DNA of 64,000 bases from Aporhodopirellula rubra. GTDB lineage: Bacteria > Planctomycetota > Planctomycetia > Pirellulales > Pirellulaceae. Within the stretch, counting starts at the first letter, position 1; each line of letters opens with the position of its first letter. Below, in pieces: positions 36,737 to 46,690 of this stretch. The notes under the pieces were generated by a model, which had not been told where the DNA came from, did no database searches, and saw only the letters and a program-made list of their open reading frames with translations. Location of the stretch: the NCBI RefSeq assembly GCF_014192335.1, contig NZ_JACHXU010000002.1, positions 1 to 64,000 on the forward strand, given 5' to 3'. The translations under genes were made by a program, and so were the position numbers.

Positions 36737-37543
36737 ATGTTCAGCATAGGTGAGTTTTCCAAGATGACCGGCCTGACCGTGAAGACGTTACGTTTCTATC
36801 ACGAGCAGGGATTGCTTACGCCCTCTCACGTCGAAGCGGGCAGCGGCTATCGTTTCTACGCCGAATCGAAAATCGAAACGGCGCGCGTGATCGCGGCACT
36901 TCGTGACCTGGAATTCTCCCTCGCGGACATCAAAGAAATCCTGCGTAATCACAGCGACGATGCGGAGATCATCTCGTTCCTCGAATCGCAAAAAGACGAG
37001 ATTCGACAACGGATGCGCAAAGACCGCGAAACGCTAGGATTGCTCGAGAAAACCATCCTTCACGAAAAAGAGGCGACCGCAAAAATGCAACAGGCAACCT
37101 ACCAAGTCGAAGAAAAACAAGTCGACGCGATCTTGATCGCGAGCGTCCGCATGAAGGGAAAATACAGCGACTGCGGGAGCGGTTTCGCAAAGATCGGTCG
37201 CAAATTCGGGCGATTCATTTGCGGCAAACCGATGATGCTGCATCACGATCACGAGTACCGCGCCGACGACGCGGATTTCGAAGCGGCCATGCCGATCAAA
37301 CGCGGCGAATCGAAGGACGATATCTCCGTCCGCGAACTCGCCGGTGGGCGGTGCTTGTCACTCATGCACCTGGGCCCCTACGAAGAACTCGGCCGCTCCT
37401 ACGAGAAAATCCTCAAAGACGTCAAGGCACGCGGCGTGGAATACGAAATGCCCACGCGTGAGATCTACCACAAAGGACCAGGCATGATCTTTCGCGGTAA
37501 CCCCCAAAAATACCTGACCGAAATTCAGTTCATGATCGCCTAG
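36737..37543 (+). CDS. MerR-family regulator with GyrI-like effector-binding domain
   Basis: The product has 268 residues. The MerR winged helix (IGEFSKMTGLTVKTLRFYHEQGLL, about 3-26) is followed by a dimerising coiled coil to about 120. The C-terminal domain (about 125-268) has the GyrI/AraC effector-binding pattern, including LMHLGPYEELGRSYEKI and a final (L)TEIQFMI strand, like BmrR/BltR. Such proteins bind hydrophobic drugs or small molecules and activate promoters by twisting DNA. The promoter immediately upstream has the matching 19-bp spacer, so the gene is likely autoregulated. No efflux gene is adjacent. Confidence 0.88.
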   Translation: MFSIGEFSKMTGLTVKTLRFYHEQGLLTPSHVEAGSGYRFYAESKIETARVIAALRDLEFSLADIKEILRNHSDDAEIISFLESQKDEIRQRMRKDRETLGLLEKTILHEKEATAKMQQATYQVEEKQVDAILIASVRMKGKYSDCGSGFAKIGRKFGRFICGKPMMLHHDHEYRADDADFEAAMPIKRGESKDDISVRELAGGRCLSLMHLGPYEELGRSYEKILKDVKARGVEYEMPTREIYHKGPGMIFRGNPQKYLTEIQFMIA

Positions 37544-37553
37544 AAATTTCCCG

Positions 37554-37588
37554 CAAACGACGCAGGCTTTTAAAAGCGGCTGCGTTTG
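37554..37588. terminator. Possible bidirectional terminator between convergent genes
   Basis: CAAACG-ac-GCAG (37554-37565) pairs with CTGCGTTTG (37580-37588), and the inner GCTTTTAAAAGC is itself a palindrome. It lies between the convergent MerR and VOC genes. The stem has a 2-base bulge and no long T-run. Confidence 0.4.
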
Positions 37589-37642
37589 GCAGAACATGGT
37601 CCACCGTCGGACAACGGTGGTCACATCATTTCAGATATTGCT

Positions 37643-38005
37643 CTAACCGGGGTTCACATCTGTCCAAACGGCCAACTCCGTGCCCGACGGCTCCGCGAAC
37701 TGAAAGCGTCGTCCGCCGGGGAATGAAAAGATCGGCTGGACGATTGTGCCGCCGCACTTCTCTACCTTCGCAAGCGTTTCTTCTAACCGTTCGCTATAAA
37801 GCACGACCAGCGCCGACCCATTGGCCGTGCTAGCCGACTGATCGGACTTAAAGAAACCGGCCTCGATCGTTTCGCCGGAATAGGACATATAGTCAGGCCC
37901 ATACTCGGTGAACGCCCAACCAAAACACGACTCGAAAAAAGCCTTCGTCGCCTGCATGTCGCGGGAAGGAAACTCAACGTAATTAATCGATTCGTGTTTG
38001 GACAT
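37643..38005 (-). CDS. VOC-family (glyoxalase/bleomycin-resistance fold) protein
   Basis: The product has 120 residues from the ATG at 38005; the frame is open to 38044, but the extra residues look non-homologous. It has the paired beta-alpha-beta-beta-beta modules of the family, with INYVEFPSRDMQATKAFFESCFGW at the N-terminus and a C-terminal FQFAEPSGTELAVW. Members bind metals or small molecules, and the specific activity is open. It converges with the MerR regulator, so a functional link is possible but not shown. Confidence 0.82.
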   Translation of the reverse strand: MSKHESINYVEFPSRDMQATKAFFESCFGWAFTEYGPDYMSYSGETIEAGFFKSDQSASTANGSALVVLYSERLEETLAKVEKCGGTIVQPIFSFPGGRRFQFAEPSGTELAVWTDVNPG

Positions 38006-38084
38006 CTTGTTCGCTGCTCGGCGGTTCAGGGATTCAGTCGACACGTCGTGCCGTGTTTCTGAACCGTCAGACTACCACCCGAGG

Positions 38085-39527
38085 CTATCGCGAAAAACCG
38101 ATGCCCTGATAAATAAAGCCCATATCGGCAAGTGGCAAGTTTTTCAGAATATTCCGACCATCAAAGATGAACGCCGGCTTCTTCATATTGTTGTGAATTC
38201 GTTCGAAATCTGCGTCGACGAATTCATCCCATTCTGTCAAAACCGCAATCGCGTGAGCATCTTTGGATGCCGCGTCGATATCCGTGACGATCTCAACATT
38301 CTCGGCAATCAGTTTTTCAGACGCGGCACTCAGTTCGGCATCGCCGTTTCGCATCACGTCGGCGAGGTCGCGGCGGATTTGGCTCGGATCGACGCGTGGA
38401 TCATAAATTGAGAGCTTCGCACGCTCACGCAGCAGGTCGCGACAGATATAGATTGCTGCCGATTCGCGGGTGTCGTTGGTGTCCTTCTTGAACGCGAATC
38501 CCCAAATCCCAATCTTCTTATCTGATACCGTGTTGAACAGCGTTCGAACGATTCGGTTGACGAAACGCGTTTTCTGATAGTCGTTCATCTTGACGACCTG
38601 TTCCCAGTACTCGGCAACCTCAGGCAACCCAAAGTACTCGCACAGATAGACCAAGTTGAGGATATCTTTCTGGAAACATGAACCACCAAAACCGACCGAC
38701 GACTTCAGGAATTTCGGTCCGATCCGTGAATCCATTCCGATCGCCATCGCGACCTCATCCACGTCCGCTTCGGTCGCTTCACACAGCGCGGAAATCGAAT
38801 TAATCGACGAAACACGTTGCGCCAAGAATGCGTTCGCGGTGAGCTTCGACAACTCACTGCTCCACAAATTTGTCGTCAACAATCGTTCGCGTGGGACCCA
38901 ATGAGCGTACACATCCACGAGTGCATCAACGGCTTCTTTGCTTTCGCCACCGATCAACACGCGATCCGGCGCGATCAAATCTTCGACTGCGGTTCCTTCG
39001 GCGAGAAATTCGGGATTACTGAGCACGTCGAACGTCGCACCGGAGGACGCCCCCGCAAGGATCGCCTTAACGGCTTCGGCGGTGCGAACCGGCAACGTCG
39101 ATTTCTCAACAACGATTTTGTGCCCCTGTGCGACTTCCGCGATTTTCCGAGCACACTTTTCGATGAACTCGAGGTTCGCGGCACGCCCGGCACCAACGCC
39201 GAAATGCTTCGTTGGAGTGTTGACGGAGATAAAGATCATCTGAGCATCCGCAATCGCCTGATCGACATCGGTCGAGAAATGCAAATTGCGTCCGCGACTT
39301 TCCGTCACGACATCGTCTAACCCCGGTTCATAGATTGGCAACTCATCGCTGTTCCACTGTGCGATACGGGCTTCGTTGATATCAACGACCTTGACCTCGA
39401 TATCGGGACACTGCTTCGCGATCATGGCCATCGTCGGTCCACCGACGTACCCGGCTCCGATGCAGCAGATCTTGCGAATCGGCTCGATGGCGGTTGATTG
39501 GTTCAGTTGCGGTTGGGTGAGAATCAT
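38085..39527 (-). CDS. ugd: UDP-glucose 6-dehydrogenase, eukaryote-like form
   Basis: This 480-residue enzyme oxidises UDP-glucose to UDP-glucuronate with two NAD+, feeding polysaccharide synthesis. The NAD-binding GAGYVGGPT is near residue 25, the catalytic-cysteine motif [10 protein letters not shown] near 270, and the C-terminal UDP-binding domain [13 protein letters not shown] near 345. Length and many segments (for instance [16 protein letters not shown] and [19 protein letters not shown]) match animal and plant UGDH better than typical shorter bacterial Ugd or TuaD. The gene stands alone with a 348-base upstream gap. Confidence 0.93.
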   Translation of the reverse strand: MILTQPQLNQSTAIEPIRKICCIGAGYVGGPTMAMIAKQCPDIEVKVVDINEARIAQWNSDELPIYEPGLDDVVTESRGRNLHFSTDVDQAIADAQMIFISVNTPTKHFGVGAGRAANLEFIEKCARKIAEVAQGHKIVVEKSTLPVRTAEAVKAILAGASSGATFDVLSNPEFLAEGTAVEDLIAPDRVLIGGESKEAVDALVDVYAHWVPRERLLTTNLWSSELSKLTANAFLAQRVSSINSISALCEATEADVDEVAMAIGMDSRIGPKFLKSSVGFGGSCFQKDILNLVYLCEYFGLPEVAEYWEQVVKMNDYQKTRFVNRIVRTLFNTVSDKKIGIWGFAFKKDTNDTRESAAIYICRDLLRERAKLSIYDPRVDPSQIRRDLADVMRNGDAELSAASEKLIAENVEIVTDIDAASKDAHAIAVLTEWDEFVDADFERIHNNMKKPAFIFDGRNILKNLPLADMGFIYQGIGFSR

Positions 39528-39875
39528 GGAGTCGTGGTTGATAGCGAGGAAAAGATCGGGACAACAGATTTCCTGAACGAACGATGCTCACCATGTTAGT
39601 TATCAAAACGGCCCATGGCGAAGGGGTTGCGACGGGAGGAGCAAATCGATCGGAGTGGACAAATGATCGTGCCGATTGTAATGGTCGTGCTCACGACAAG
39701 GTTCAGCCATTGAGATTCACAAATCCGCCGTAACGTGCGAGCGAAAACCGGAAAAAAAAGCTCTCGAAAATCAGCGAAACGACGACACTCACCAGGGAGG
39801 CATCGATTGAGATCGCCGACACCGCGACCGCTGGCGTCAATTCACCAACACGAAAGGCGGGAAAACGCACTTCTA
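39528..39875. other. Intergenic stretch upstream of ugd
   Basis: These 348 bases lie between two minus-strand genes and should hold the ugd promoter. I see no clear promoter, RNA gene or terminator. Short open frames here have no coding character. Confidence 0.35.
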
Positions 39876-42158
39876 CTACCGCAGCTCGAATTCGGTTTCG
39901 CTCGGCGAAACAGTAACCCGCCAAACCTTTCCAGCACGGCCCGCGGCGTCGAGCGAGTTAATCTCATATGTCCCCCGTCGCAGCATCACATTCGCAACGC
40001 TTATTTCCGCAACCGAATCTGATTCATCAAACGTGATCGAATGCCATCGGCGATCCACATGATCGATGAACGCCTGACCGTTCGGACGAAGGTTCCACGC
40101 CCGGTCGTACATCGCGGCACCTTCCTCGTTCCGCCAATGCTCCCCCTCCCAAAAACCCCAGATCGTTGTGGCGGTGACGGCAGGTTCCGCAGCGAGTAGA
40201 TCGAGAAAGTCACGTGTAAAATCGGCTTGCGTTTGTGCATCGATAAAAACGTCATCGATGTCAAATTCCGTGACGTGCAATTGCAATCCGAATCCAGCAA
40301 ATCGTTCGAGCGTCGCCTGAATACTTTCGATCGAGGGCAGTCGGTCACTCTTGAAATGGCACTGGAATCCGATCCCGTCGATCGGAACCCCCACGTCGAG
40401 AAACGATCGAATCAATTGAAACAGCGGCTCCGCGTTGGGGTGACTCGGCAGACTCAGGACTTGATCCTCGTTGACAAAGAACTCCGTTTTAGGATTGGCG
40501 AGAAGACGGGCTTCGCGGATCGCGGCACGCAAAAATTCCCAACCGGTGATTTCCCACATTCGATCATGCAAAATCGGATGGTTTAAAACATCCCACTGCG
40601 CAATAATCGGCTCCTGTGTCCCGTCGATGTTCCCCGACAATGCGACAAGTGTGTTTTGACGAATGTGGGCGGCGATGCGGCGACGCATTTCCAACATGGC
40701 GACACGCACACCACCGTTAGGTTTCTTAAAATTCTTCTGATAGTCTTCCCACAGGTCCGGCGGCGACGGCCATTCGACCGGATCACCCCACAACACGCTG
40801 TGTCCCCTTATTTTGAGACCATTGTCGATTGCCCACGCCGCGGTCTCGATCGCACGCTGAGGGTTCTGCTCCCACGACACCCATTGCTGCGAGTTTTCGT
40901 CAGTGATCCGGTCGAAATACTTTTTGACGAACGCTTGATACCGCTGGGCGTCTGCGGTCGATGAAGACTCACCCGATGCGGGTGCCACCCATCGAAAATT
41001 CACCGCCGTTCCGATCTCGTATTCCGCATCCGTCTGCCGATAGCGATACGCCACGGGGTCGCGGGCGTCGTGATCGAATTCCAAACGCACACGTTCGCTG
41101 CGAACACGGTCGATCCGCTCGTCCAATCCCGCACGCCACGCCGCATCGGCTTCGCGTCCTTCATACGTCCAAACCGGATGGGGAAGGTTGGGCGGCGGCG
41201 TGCTGCCGAAATTCCATAAACGTAGTCCACCGATCTCAAGCTTCTGCTTCCCATATCCGACACGGATATCCAATGACGACTGACCGCCCGGGAGTTCCTC
41301 CGTCACGGTTGCTCTCATCAAATAGGGACGCCACTGAGATCCGACGACAAACGTTTGCTCCGTCCCGTCATAGGGAGGTTCGTCGTGCTGAATCCGGACC
41401 GTGAACTTGCCATCGACATCGCGTTTCGACTCCGGCGTACGGCGTGCGAACAGCTGCACGAGGACCTCGTCGCCCTTGCGAACGCCGTGCAATAGCGGCC
41501 ATCGCAACGCCACCTCCCACGGGTTGCCGGCATGGTTCACCGAGACTGCATCAACCATTTTCAACGGAAGCTCAGCGTCCGAGACCTCGAATCGGTCGTG
41601 CGAGTCATCTTCGCCGACCCAAACCGGCGGATCGGAATCCTGTTGGAACACCAACGCGGAGTCACGATCTTCTGGTGATATCTCGCCGGAGATCGTAACC
41701 GTCACCGACCGCTGACTCGGCGGCCCAACGTGATACCAGTCCTTGCCTTCATTTCCTGCAGCATCGGAACGCAGGTCGGATTCTTCCTCACTCGGCATGA
41801 GGCTCAGAACCACCGTTTCGGGGCCTTCGGATTCTCCGTCATCGAGCGGCTGAATCCTCACTCGACGAATCCTTTCACCTTTGGCAAATTGAATCTCCGG
41901 TGAAACCGATCGGTAGTCACGACCGTTTTCTGCGGTCCCCGAAATCGACAATTTGACGTCCAGCGTTTCGGCGGCGTCACCCGTGCGAACAACGGCAACA
42001 ACCGCGTCAAACGAAAACCCATCCGCCTCGGTCGCTTGGCTTTCCTCCGCGTGCAGCGTCACGACAGGAGTTTGTTCCGCCTCCGATTGACCGCAGGTCA
42101 CAAACAAACACACCAGAACAACAAAACGAATGTGGTTATGAGCAGGCATGAGAAGCAT
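39876..42158 (-). CDS. Secreted Calx-beta/GH10 (xylanase-like) protein with altered acid/base site
   Basis: The product has 760 residues from the ATG at 42158 (another at 42149), which places a signal peptide (VVLVCLFVTC) at the N-terminus. Residues about 35-140 look like a Calx-beta domain (YRSVSPEIQFAKGE). After a middle beta-rich region, the last 350 residues match glycoside hydrolase family 10: RGHSVLWGDPVEW, then the nucleophile strand HVTEFDID and the final WGFWEGEHWR. The acid/base motif, normally WDVxNE, reads WDVLNH with His encoded at 40578-40580. The nucleophile Glu (40266-40268) is kept. Xylan cleavage is therefore uncertain; a binding or modified role is possible. Confidence 0.82.
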   Translation of the reverse strand: MLLMPAHNHIRFVVLVCLFVTCGQSEAEQTPVVTLHAEESQATEADGFSFDAVVAVVRTGDAAETLDVKLSISGTAENGRDYRSVSPEIQFAKGERIRRVRIQPLDDGESEGPETVVLSLMPSEEESDLRSDAAGNEGKDWYHVGPPSQRSVTVTISGEISPEDRDSALVFQQDSDPPVWVGEDDSHDRFEVSDAELPLKMVDAVSVNHAGNPWEVALRWPLLHGVRKGDEVLVQLFARRTPESKRDVDGKFTVRIQHDEPPYDGTEQTFVVGSQWRPYLMRATVTEELPGGQSSLDIRVGYGKQKLEIGGLRLWNFGSTPPPNLPHPVWTYEGREADAAWRAGLDERIDRVRSERVRLEFDHDARDPVAYRYRQTDAEYEIGTAVNFRWVAPASGESSSTADAQRYQAFVKKYFDRITDENSQQWVSWEQNPQRAIETAAWAIDNGLKIRGHSVLWGDPVEWPSPPDLWEDYQKNFKKPNGGVRVAMLEMRRRIAAHIRQNTLVALSGNIDGTQEPIIAQWDVLNHPILHDRMWEITGWEFLRAAIREARLLANPKTEFFVNEDQVLSLPSHPNAEPLFQLIRSFLDVGVPIDGIGFQCHFKSDRLPSIESIQATLERFAGFGLQLHVTEFDIDDVFIDAQTQADFTRDFLDLLAAEPAVTATTIWGFWEGEHWRNEEGAAMYDRAWNLRPNGQAFIDHVDRRWHSITFDESDSVAEISVANVMLRRGTYEINSLDAAGRAGKVWRVTVSPSETEFELR

Positions 42159-42314
42159 TGTGTTCGGATTGTACGGGTCACATCGACGATGCCGATGCAG
42201 GTAGCTCGAGCAGTCAGGATTCCCCAATCAGGTGGATGGTGGTGTGCAAAAGGGAACCTAAGTTTGACTGTCGAAACTGCCTTTCAGATTCAATTCGTGG
42301 TACCCATCAAGACC

Positions 42315-44042
42315 ATGTCGCTCGAAACCACCTACCGCATTCTAGCCGAATCGAAACAACCAGAGACGGTTGATGTTTTAAAGAGCGGACTCACCACCGG
42401 CGACGCCTCCACGAGGCAGCATTGTTTCCGCACATTGGCAATTCGATCGTGTGCCCGATCTCACCAATTAGTCATCGACAGCTGGCAAGCTTATCGCGAT
42501 GAGATCGTAAAGGCGACCGTCGGCCATCGAGACGGACTCTCCGAAACGGTGGTCGCATGCCTTGAAACGGAATTGTCGAGCGACCAACGCGATGATTCCG
42601 ATTTCGACACCGAACGCACCAGCACTTTGACGCAGATGGTGCTGGCGTTTTCCATCCGCGAGGCACTGCCGCTGATGATCGACGCGGCGTGCAACCACTC
42701 TTCGCACATGGTGCGTCAACAATGCGTCGACACTGTCATCGCCATCTCGAGTGCATGGGGCAAACAAGCCCGTCGCCACTACGCCGGTCAACGCCCTGAC
42801 CCCAACATCGAACGCCTGCGACTCGCCCTGACGACGCAGCTATTCGATTGCGCCAAAAATTTCCAACGACACCGCAGCGAACAACTGCTCGACGCGTTCC
42901 TGGTGCTGAGCACCTGGAACGACCCTTCGCTGCGAAGCGCCCTCGATAGCGACAACGCCTGTCGAACGCTAATCCTGCGACGTCTTCGCAGCAGTCGGCA
43001 ACAAGCGGTCATGGAATTGCTCGCCGGTTTCATTCGTCGACGCTCAATCCCCGAATGCCTTTTGGGGCTGATGCTGCAGCGTTGTGACGCGATGTACTGC
43101 GAAACACTCCTGCAGGTCATCACCCCCGAACCCACGGCGGTGACGCTCGCGAACCTGAAAGAATACGGATTACCCGACTGCCTGCGTGGTGGCGTTTCGC
43201 TGCTGCGTACGCTCGGCATCGACCGTGATTCAGCGATCGCTCACGCATACACCATGGCGATGCGGCATGACCCTGAAACGATCGCCGTGCTCATGGAAAT
43301 CCTCGAACGACACCGCACACGGACCAGCACGAGTGAGAAGGCCTGCGATGCCGTCGCGATCTGTTTGGGACGATGTGATGTACCGAGTTTGGACTATTGG
43401 TTGCAAGCCATTCGCAGCGACCGGATCGATTCAATACTGAATCAAGACAACGACACGGAAGCCACCCCCGGGCTAAGTCTTCCGGAAGCCACCGATCAAC
43501 CTGCATCGGCAAAGACGACCGAAAACGACGGAGAATCGTCGAACGGATTTTCAATCAGCGAATCGTTTGAGGATCGCGCCGCGGAAGTTTGCATGCGTGT
43601 CGTGCGTTGGGCAGAAGAGGGGTCCTCTCGGTTCTCGAAACCTGCTTTACGATTGCTGCGTGAACTCAACATCAACAACATGTTGCCATTGTTCCCAACC
43701 CTCACCACGGAAGAGCGTATGAGGATCGGTCGAATGTTGCTGCGAATCGATCCCGCCACGCTCGACGTCGTTCGCGATGGTTTGCGACACGCGGTCATGA
43801 GTCGTCGTATCGAGGCGATCGAGTTCGCTCAAACGCTAGGCCTCGTCGAACTGATGATCGAACCGTTCACCATGATCGTTCACAGCGATCACCAACAGGC
43901 ACGACTTGCTGCCGCCGAAGCATTGGCAACGGCGCAGTGTGACGAATCGGCGGGACTGCTCAAAGAACTCGCAACTTCACCACTCGGATCGCTAAGAGAC
44001 GCGGCCAAAAAATCACTGAATCGTCGGGGGATCGCAGTATGA
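42315..44042 (+). CDS. HEAT-like helical-repeat protein of unknown function
   Basis: The product has 575 residues from the ATG at 42315. The frame is open to 42036, but that would overlap the divergent GH10 gene's start. It consists of paired amphipathic helices with HEAT/armadillo-like spacing throughout, such as MVRQQCVDTVIAIS and ARLAAAEALATAQ near the C-terminus. A Ser/Thr/Glu-rich spacer lies at about 380-410. No catalytic motif is seen, so it is probably a scaffold. Its stop overlaps the next start (ATGA), so it is co-translated with the small membrane protein. Confidence 0.7.
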   Translation: MSLETTYRILAESKQPETVDVLKSGLTTGDASTRQHCFRTLAIRSCARSHQLVIDSWQAYRDEIVKATVGHRDGLSETVVACLETELSSDQRDDSDFDTERTSTLTQMVLAFSIREALPLMIDAACNHSSHMVRQQCVDTVIAISSAWGKQARRHYAGQRPDPNIERLRLALTTQLFDCAKNFQRHRSEQLLDAFLVLSTWNDPSLRSALDSDNACRTLILRRLRSSRQQAVMELLAGFIRRRSIPECLLGLMLQRCDAMYCETLLQVITPEPTAVTLANLKEYGLPDCLRGGVSLLRTLGIDRDSAIAHAYTMAMRHDPETIAVLMEILERHRTRTSTSEKACDAVAICLGRCDVPSLDYWLQAIRSDRIDSILNQDNDTEATPGLSLPEATDQPASAKTTENDGESSNGFSISESFEDRAAEVCMRVVRWAEEGSSRFSKPALRLLRELNINNMLPLFPTLTTEERMRIGRMLLRIDPATLDVVRDGLRHAVMSRRIEAIEFAQTLGLVELMIEPFTMIVHSDHQQARLAAAEALATAQCDESAGLLKELATSPLGSLRDAAKKSLNRRGIAV

Positions 44043-44515
44043 ACGGGAACTCTGGAACACTCAATCTGATTCACGCAAACCTCTGCGACGCATGGACGAC
44101 CGGCGTGGTATTTCTCGCCGAAACTCGGTCGAGCGAACTCGCGCCGGAGTTTCGCGAACTCACGGCCGCCCGCGGATTCCCCTGGTGGGCTGTTGCAGGC
44201 CTCCTGCTCGTTGCGTTGATTATCGCGGCAATCTACTGGCTGACGCTTCAACTCCGCGTCCCGGCGATCCCGATTTCCGACGACCTGACGCTGGAACTTT
44301 GCCGCGCCCACCGTATCGGATTACCGCACCGCGTGGCCCTCGATCACGTGGCTCGACTGGCGAACCTCAGCCAAACGGCCGAATTGTTCCTATCACCGGT
44401 CGGATTCGACCAAGCGGTGGAGCGTGCGGAAAAGAAAAAACGTTTGCGTGGCGGTCAGAAAGAATCGCTGTACCTCGTCCGCCGGTTGATCTTCGGCGAC
44501 ACACACAACGACTAG
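44039..44515 (+). CDS. Small single-pass membrane protein coupled to the HEAT protein
   Basis: The product has 158 residues, starting inside the stop of the upstream gene (ATGA at 44039-44042). One strong membrane helix lies at about 48-68 (WWAVAGLLLVALIIAAIYWL). The C-terminal 85 residues are charged and helical and probably cytoplasmic. There is no known family. Coupling to a HEAT-repeat protein suggests a membrane anchor for it. Confidence 0.65.
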   Translation: MNGNSGTLNLIHANLCDAWTTGVVFLAETRSSELAPEFRELTAARGFPWWAVAGLLLVALIIAAIYWLTLQLRVPAIPISDDLTLELCRAHRIGLPHRVALDHVARLANLSQTAELFLSPVGFDQAVERAEKKKRLRGGQKESLYLVRRLIFGDTHND

Positions 44516-44585
44516 CGAGTCAGAGCGGCCCCGCCGTACGGGACACGAATCGGCGGTAGAGCAAACTCACGCCCGCAAAAACGGA

Positions 44586-45149
44586 TCAACCAACGATTTC
44601 GCAGGCTTTGTAAACGACCTTCGCGCGGCGGAAACCGATCTGTTCGTATAACCGGATCGCTCCGGTATTCGCGGTTGTCACCTCCAGGTGCATCTTGTCC
44701 AGACCGGCGGCCTGGAATCCTGCGGCGGCACGGTTGAGCAACAACCGGCCCAACCCGCGTCCGCGATGTTCGGGTGTCACGCCGAGGTTCTGGATCGCCC
44801 CCCAATCATCCTGCTCGAGTCCTTGGACCGTGCCGACGGGCATACCACGACCACCAGGTCGATCTCGATAGCGGAGCAACCAAGTCGAACCGGGAACGAA
44901 CGAACCACGAGAGGTGATCTCTCGCATCAACCGCAAACAGCCGTCGCGACGTCCGAGACACGGAAAAACGTCCGCATCGATCTCGCGACAGAAACTATGA
45001 TATTTGGCTTGAGCGTGCTCGCGAACGAGCCCCTCATCGTAGCCGACCAGTTCGTAGCCCGCCGAAGCGAGCGATTCGTGATCCCATTGAGCACGAAAGC
45101 CACGAAGGTTCAGTTCCATTCGGTAACGGCGAAAATAGGTCATGCCCAT
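44586..45149 (-). CDS. GNAT-family N-acetyltransferase
   Basis: The product has 187 residues, with AGGA about 10 bases upstream of the ATG at 45149. The acetyl-CoA-binding signature is LGVTPEHRGRGLGRLLL (about 121-137), followed by the usual TANTGAIRLYEQIGF motif near the C-terminus. The N-terminal 90 residues are specific to this subfamily. It acetylates an amine or protein that cannot be named from the sequence. The neighbouring miaA gene is divergent, so it is probably a single transcript. Confidence 0.85.
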   Translation of the reverse strand: MGMTYFRRYRMELNLRGFRAQWDHESLASAGYELVGYDEGLVREHAQAKYHSFCREIDADVFPCLGRRDGCLRLMREITSRGSFVPGSTWLLRYRDRPGGRGMPVGTVQGLEQDDWGAIQNLGVTPEHRGRGLGRLLLNRAAAGFQAAGLDKMHLEVTTANTGAIRLYEQIGFRRAKVVYKACEIVG

Positions 45150-45445
45150 TGAAGTCGGTTCCTGAAAAGAACGGGATTGAGTGGTCTACGACACGCGGGA
45201 GACAGGAGGGGTTCGGCCAGGCGCAACAGGGTGGGTTGGCGGTTACCGATCGTGCACAGGTACCGGGCGCACAAGGCAAAATCGGATGACGGCAACAGAA
45301 CCAAACGGGCAATTCGGTTCGGGCAAAACGGATGCAGCCAAATTCTGTCGTGAATCGCGTCAACACCCTTTCATGAATCCTGACACTCCACGACACTTCA
45401 TTCTACCACATCAGCGACACCCGTTTGGACTTTCTTTCTGCTTCT

Positions 45446-46621
45446 ATGACACCCGAGCCCTCGCCTGACCGTGCCCCCTTGGATTGCTTCCCGGCACTTC
45501 TTGATCAAGTCATCGTTCTAACCGGACCGACCGCCTCGGGAAAGACTCAATTGGCTTTGCGAGTTGCCGAAGCATTGGCGAATTTATCGGTTACGCCCAA
45601 CGGCTCGGCAAAGGCGATCGAGATCATCTCGCTCGATTCGATCGCCGTCTATCGCCAGATGGACATTGGAACGGCAAAACCCTCTCGCGAAGAACAACAA
45701 CGTGTCATCCATCATTTGATCGATGTCGTCGACCCCGATCATGACTACAGCGTCGCGGAATACCTGACCGCCGCCCATCGCTGCGTCAAAGATATTTGGG
45801 CACGGGGCAACCGGCCGATGTTTGTCGGCGGGACACCGATGTACCTCAAAGCGATTCTGCGAGGCTTCGATCCTGGCCCGCCCGCGGATGAATCGTTTCG
45901 GCGATCGGTGATGCAGGACGTACAACGCTACGGCATCGACGCCCTGCGAGAACGTCTTCAACAAGTCGATCCCCTGTCCGCTGCGCGGATCGACTCGAGC
46001 GATGTTCGGCGAATGATCCGCGCACTCGAATTTGCAAGGCAAGTCGGAATCCCCATCAGCCATCGGCAAAAACAATTTGAATCCGAACGACCGCCCGAAG
46101 AAGGATTGGTGTTCACGTTAAAGACGCCGCGCCCGGTGCTGCACCGGAGAATCGAATCACGCGTTGAGCGAATGTTCGATGCCGGACTGGTCAATGAGAT
46201 TCGCGACTTGAAACACGCCTATCCGGAAATGTCCAAGACCGCTCGAACCGCAGTCGGCTATCGCGAGGTACTCGAAAGTCCTGAGTTCACCGATTGGCAA
46301 TCCGCGACCGCGGACACCGCCGACACGGGAACGCTCGATACACCCGATTGGTCGAACGTCGCCGAACAGGTCCTCTTTCACACCCGGCGTCTCGCCCGCC
46401 GTCAAGAAACCTGGTTCCGTTCCTTCAGCGAAATGCGAGCGATCAGCACGCACGTCACCGGACCCGAGGACGCCAACGTCTCGGCAAGCGCCCCAAGAAA
46501 CAAACGAGCGAGCAAACAAGCAAACGATCTAGCACCCGAACGTCCGATCGAGTTGCTCGTCGAAGAAATGACCGACGCAATATCGCAACATCCGATTTGG
46601 ACCGAACCACACCCGCAGTAA
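45446..46621 (+). CDS. miaA: tRNA dimethylallyltransferase
   Basis: This 391-residue enzyme adds a dimethylallyl group to A37 of tRNAs that read UNN codons. The start is the ATG at 45446; a TTG at 45425 is in frame. The P-loop GPTASGKTQ lies at about 25-33, followed by DSIAVYRQMDIGTAKPS and FVGGTPMYLKA, all typical of MiaA. It has an unusual C-terminal tail of about 45 residues rich in Ser, Lys and Arg beyond the normal end. Neighbours are unrelated. Confidence 0.95.
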   Translation: MTPEPSPDRAPLDCFPALLDQVIVLTGPTASGKTQLALRVAEALANLSVTPNGSAKAIEIISLDSIAVYRQMDIGTAKPSREEQQRVIHHLIDVVDPDHDYSVAEYLTAAHRCVKDIWARGNRPMFVGGTPMYLKAILRGFDPGPPADESFRRSVMQDVQRYGIDALRERLQQVDPLSAARIDSSDVRRMIRALEFARQVGIPISHRQKQFESERPPEEGLVFTLKTPRPVLHRRIESRVERMFDAGLVNEIRDLKHAYPEMSKTARTAVGYREVLESPEFTDWQSATADTADTGTLDTPDWSNVAEQVLFHTRRLARRQETWFRSFSEMRAISTHVTGPEDANVSASAPRNKRASKQANDLAPERPIELLVEEMTDAISQHPIWTEPHPQ

Positions 46622-46690
46622 TCGCCGCAACGAGCGCGGGCAATTGCCTTGCAACTCAATGGATGGCGTGCCCCTTCCCAGGAAACGGGC

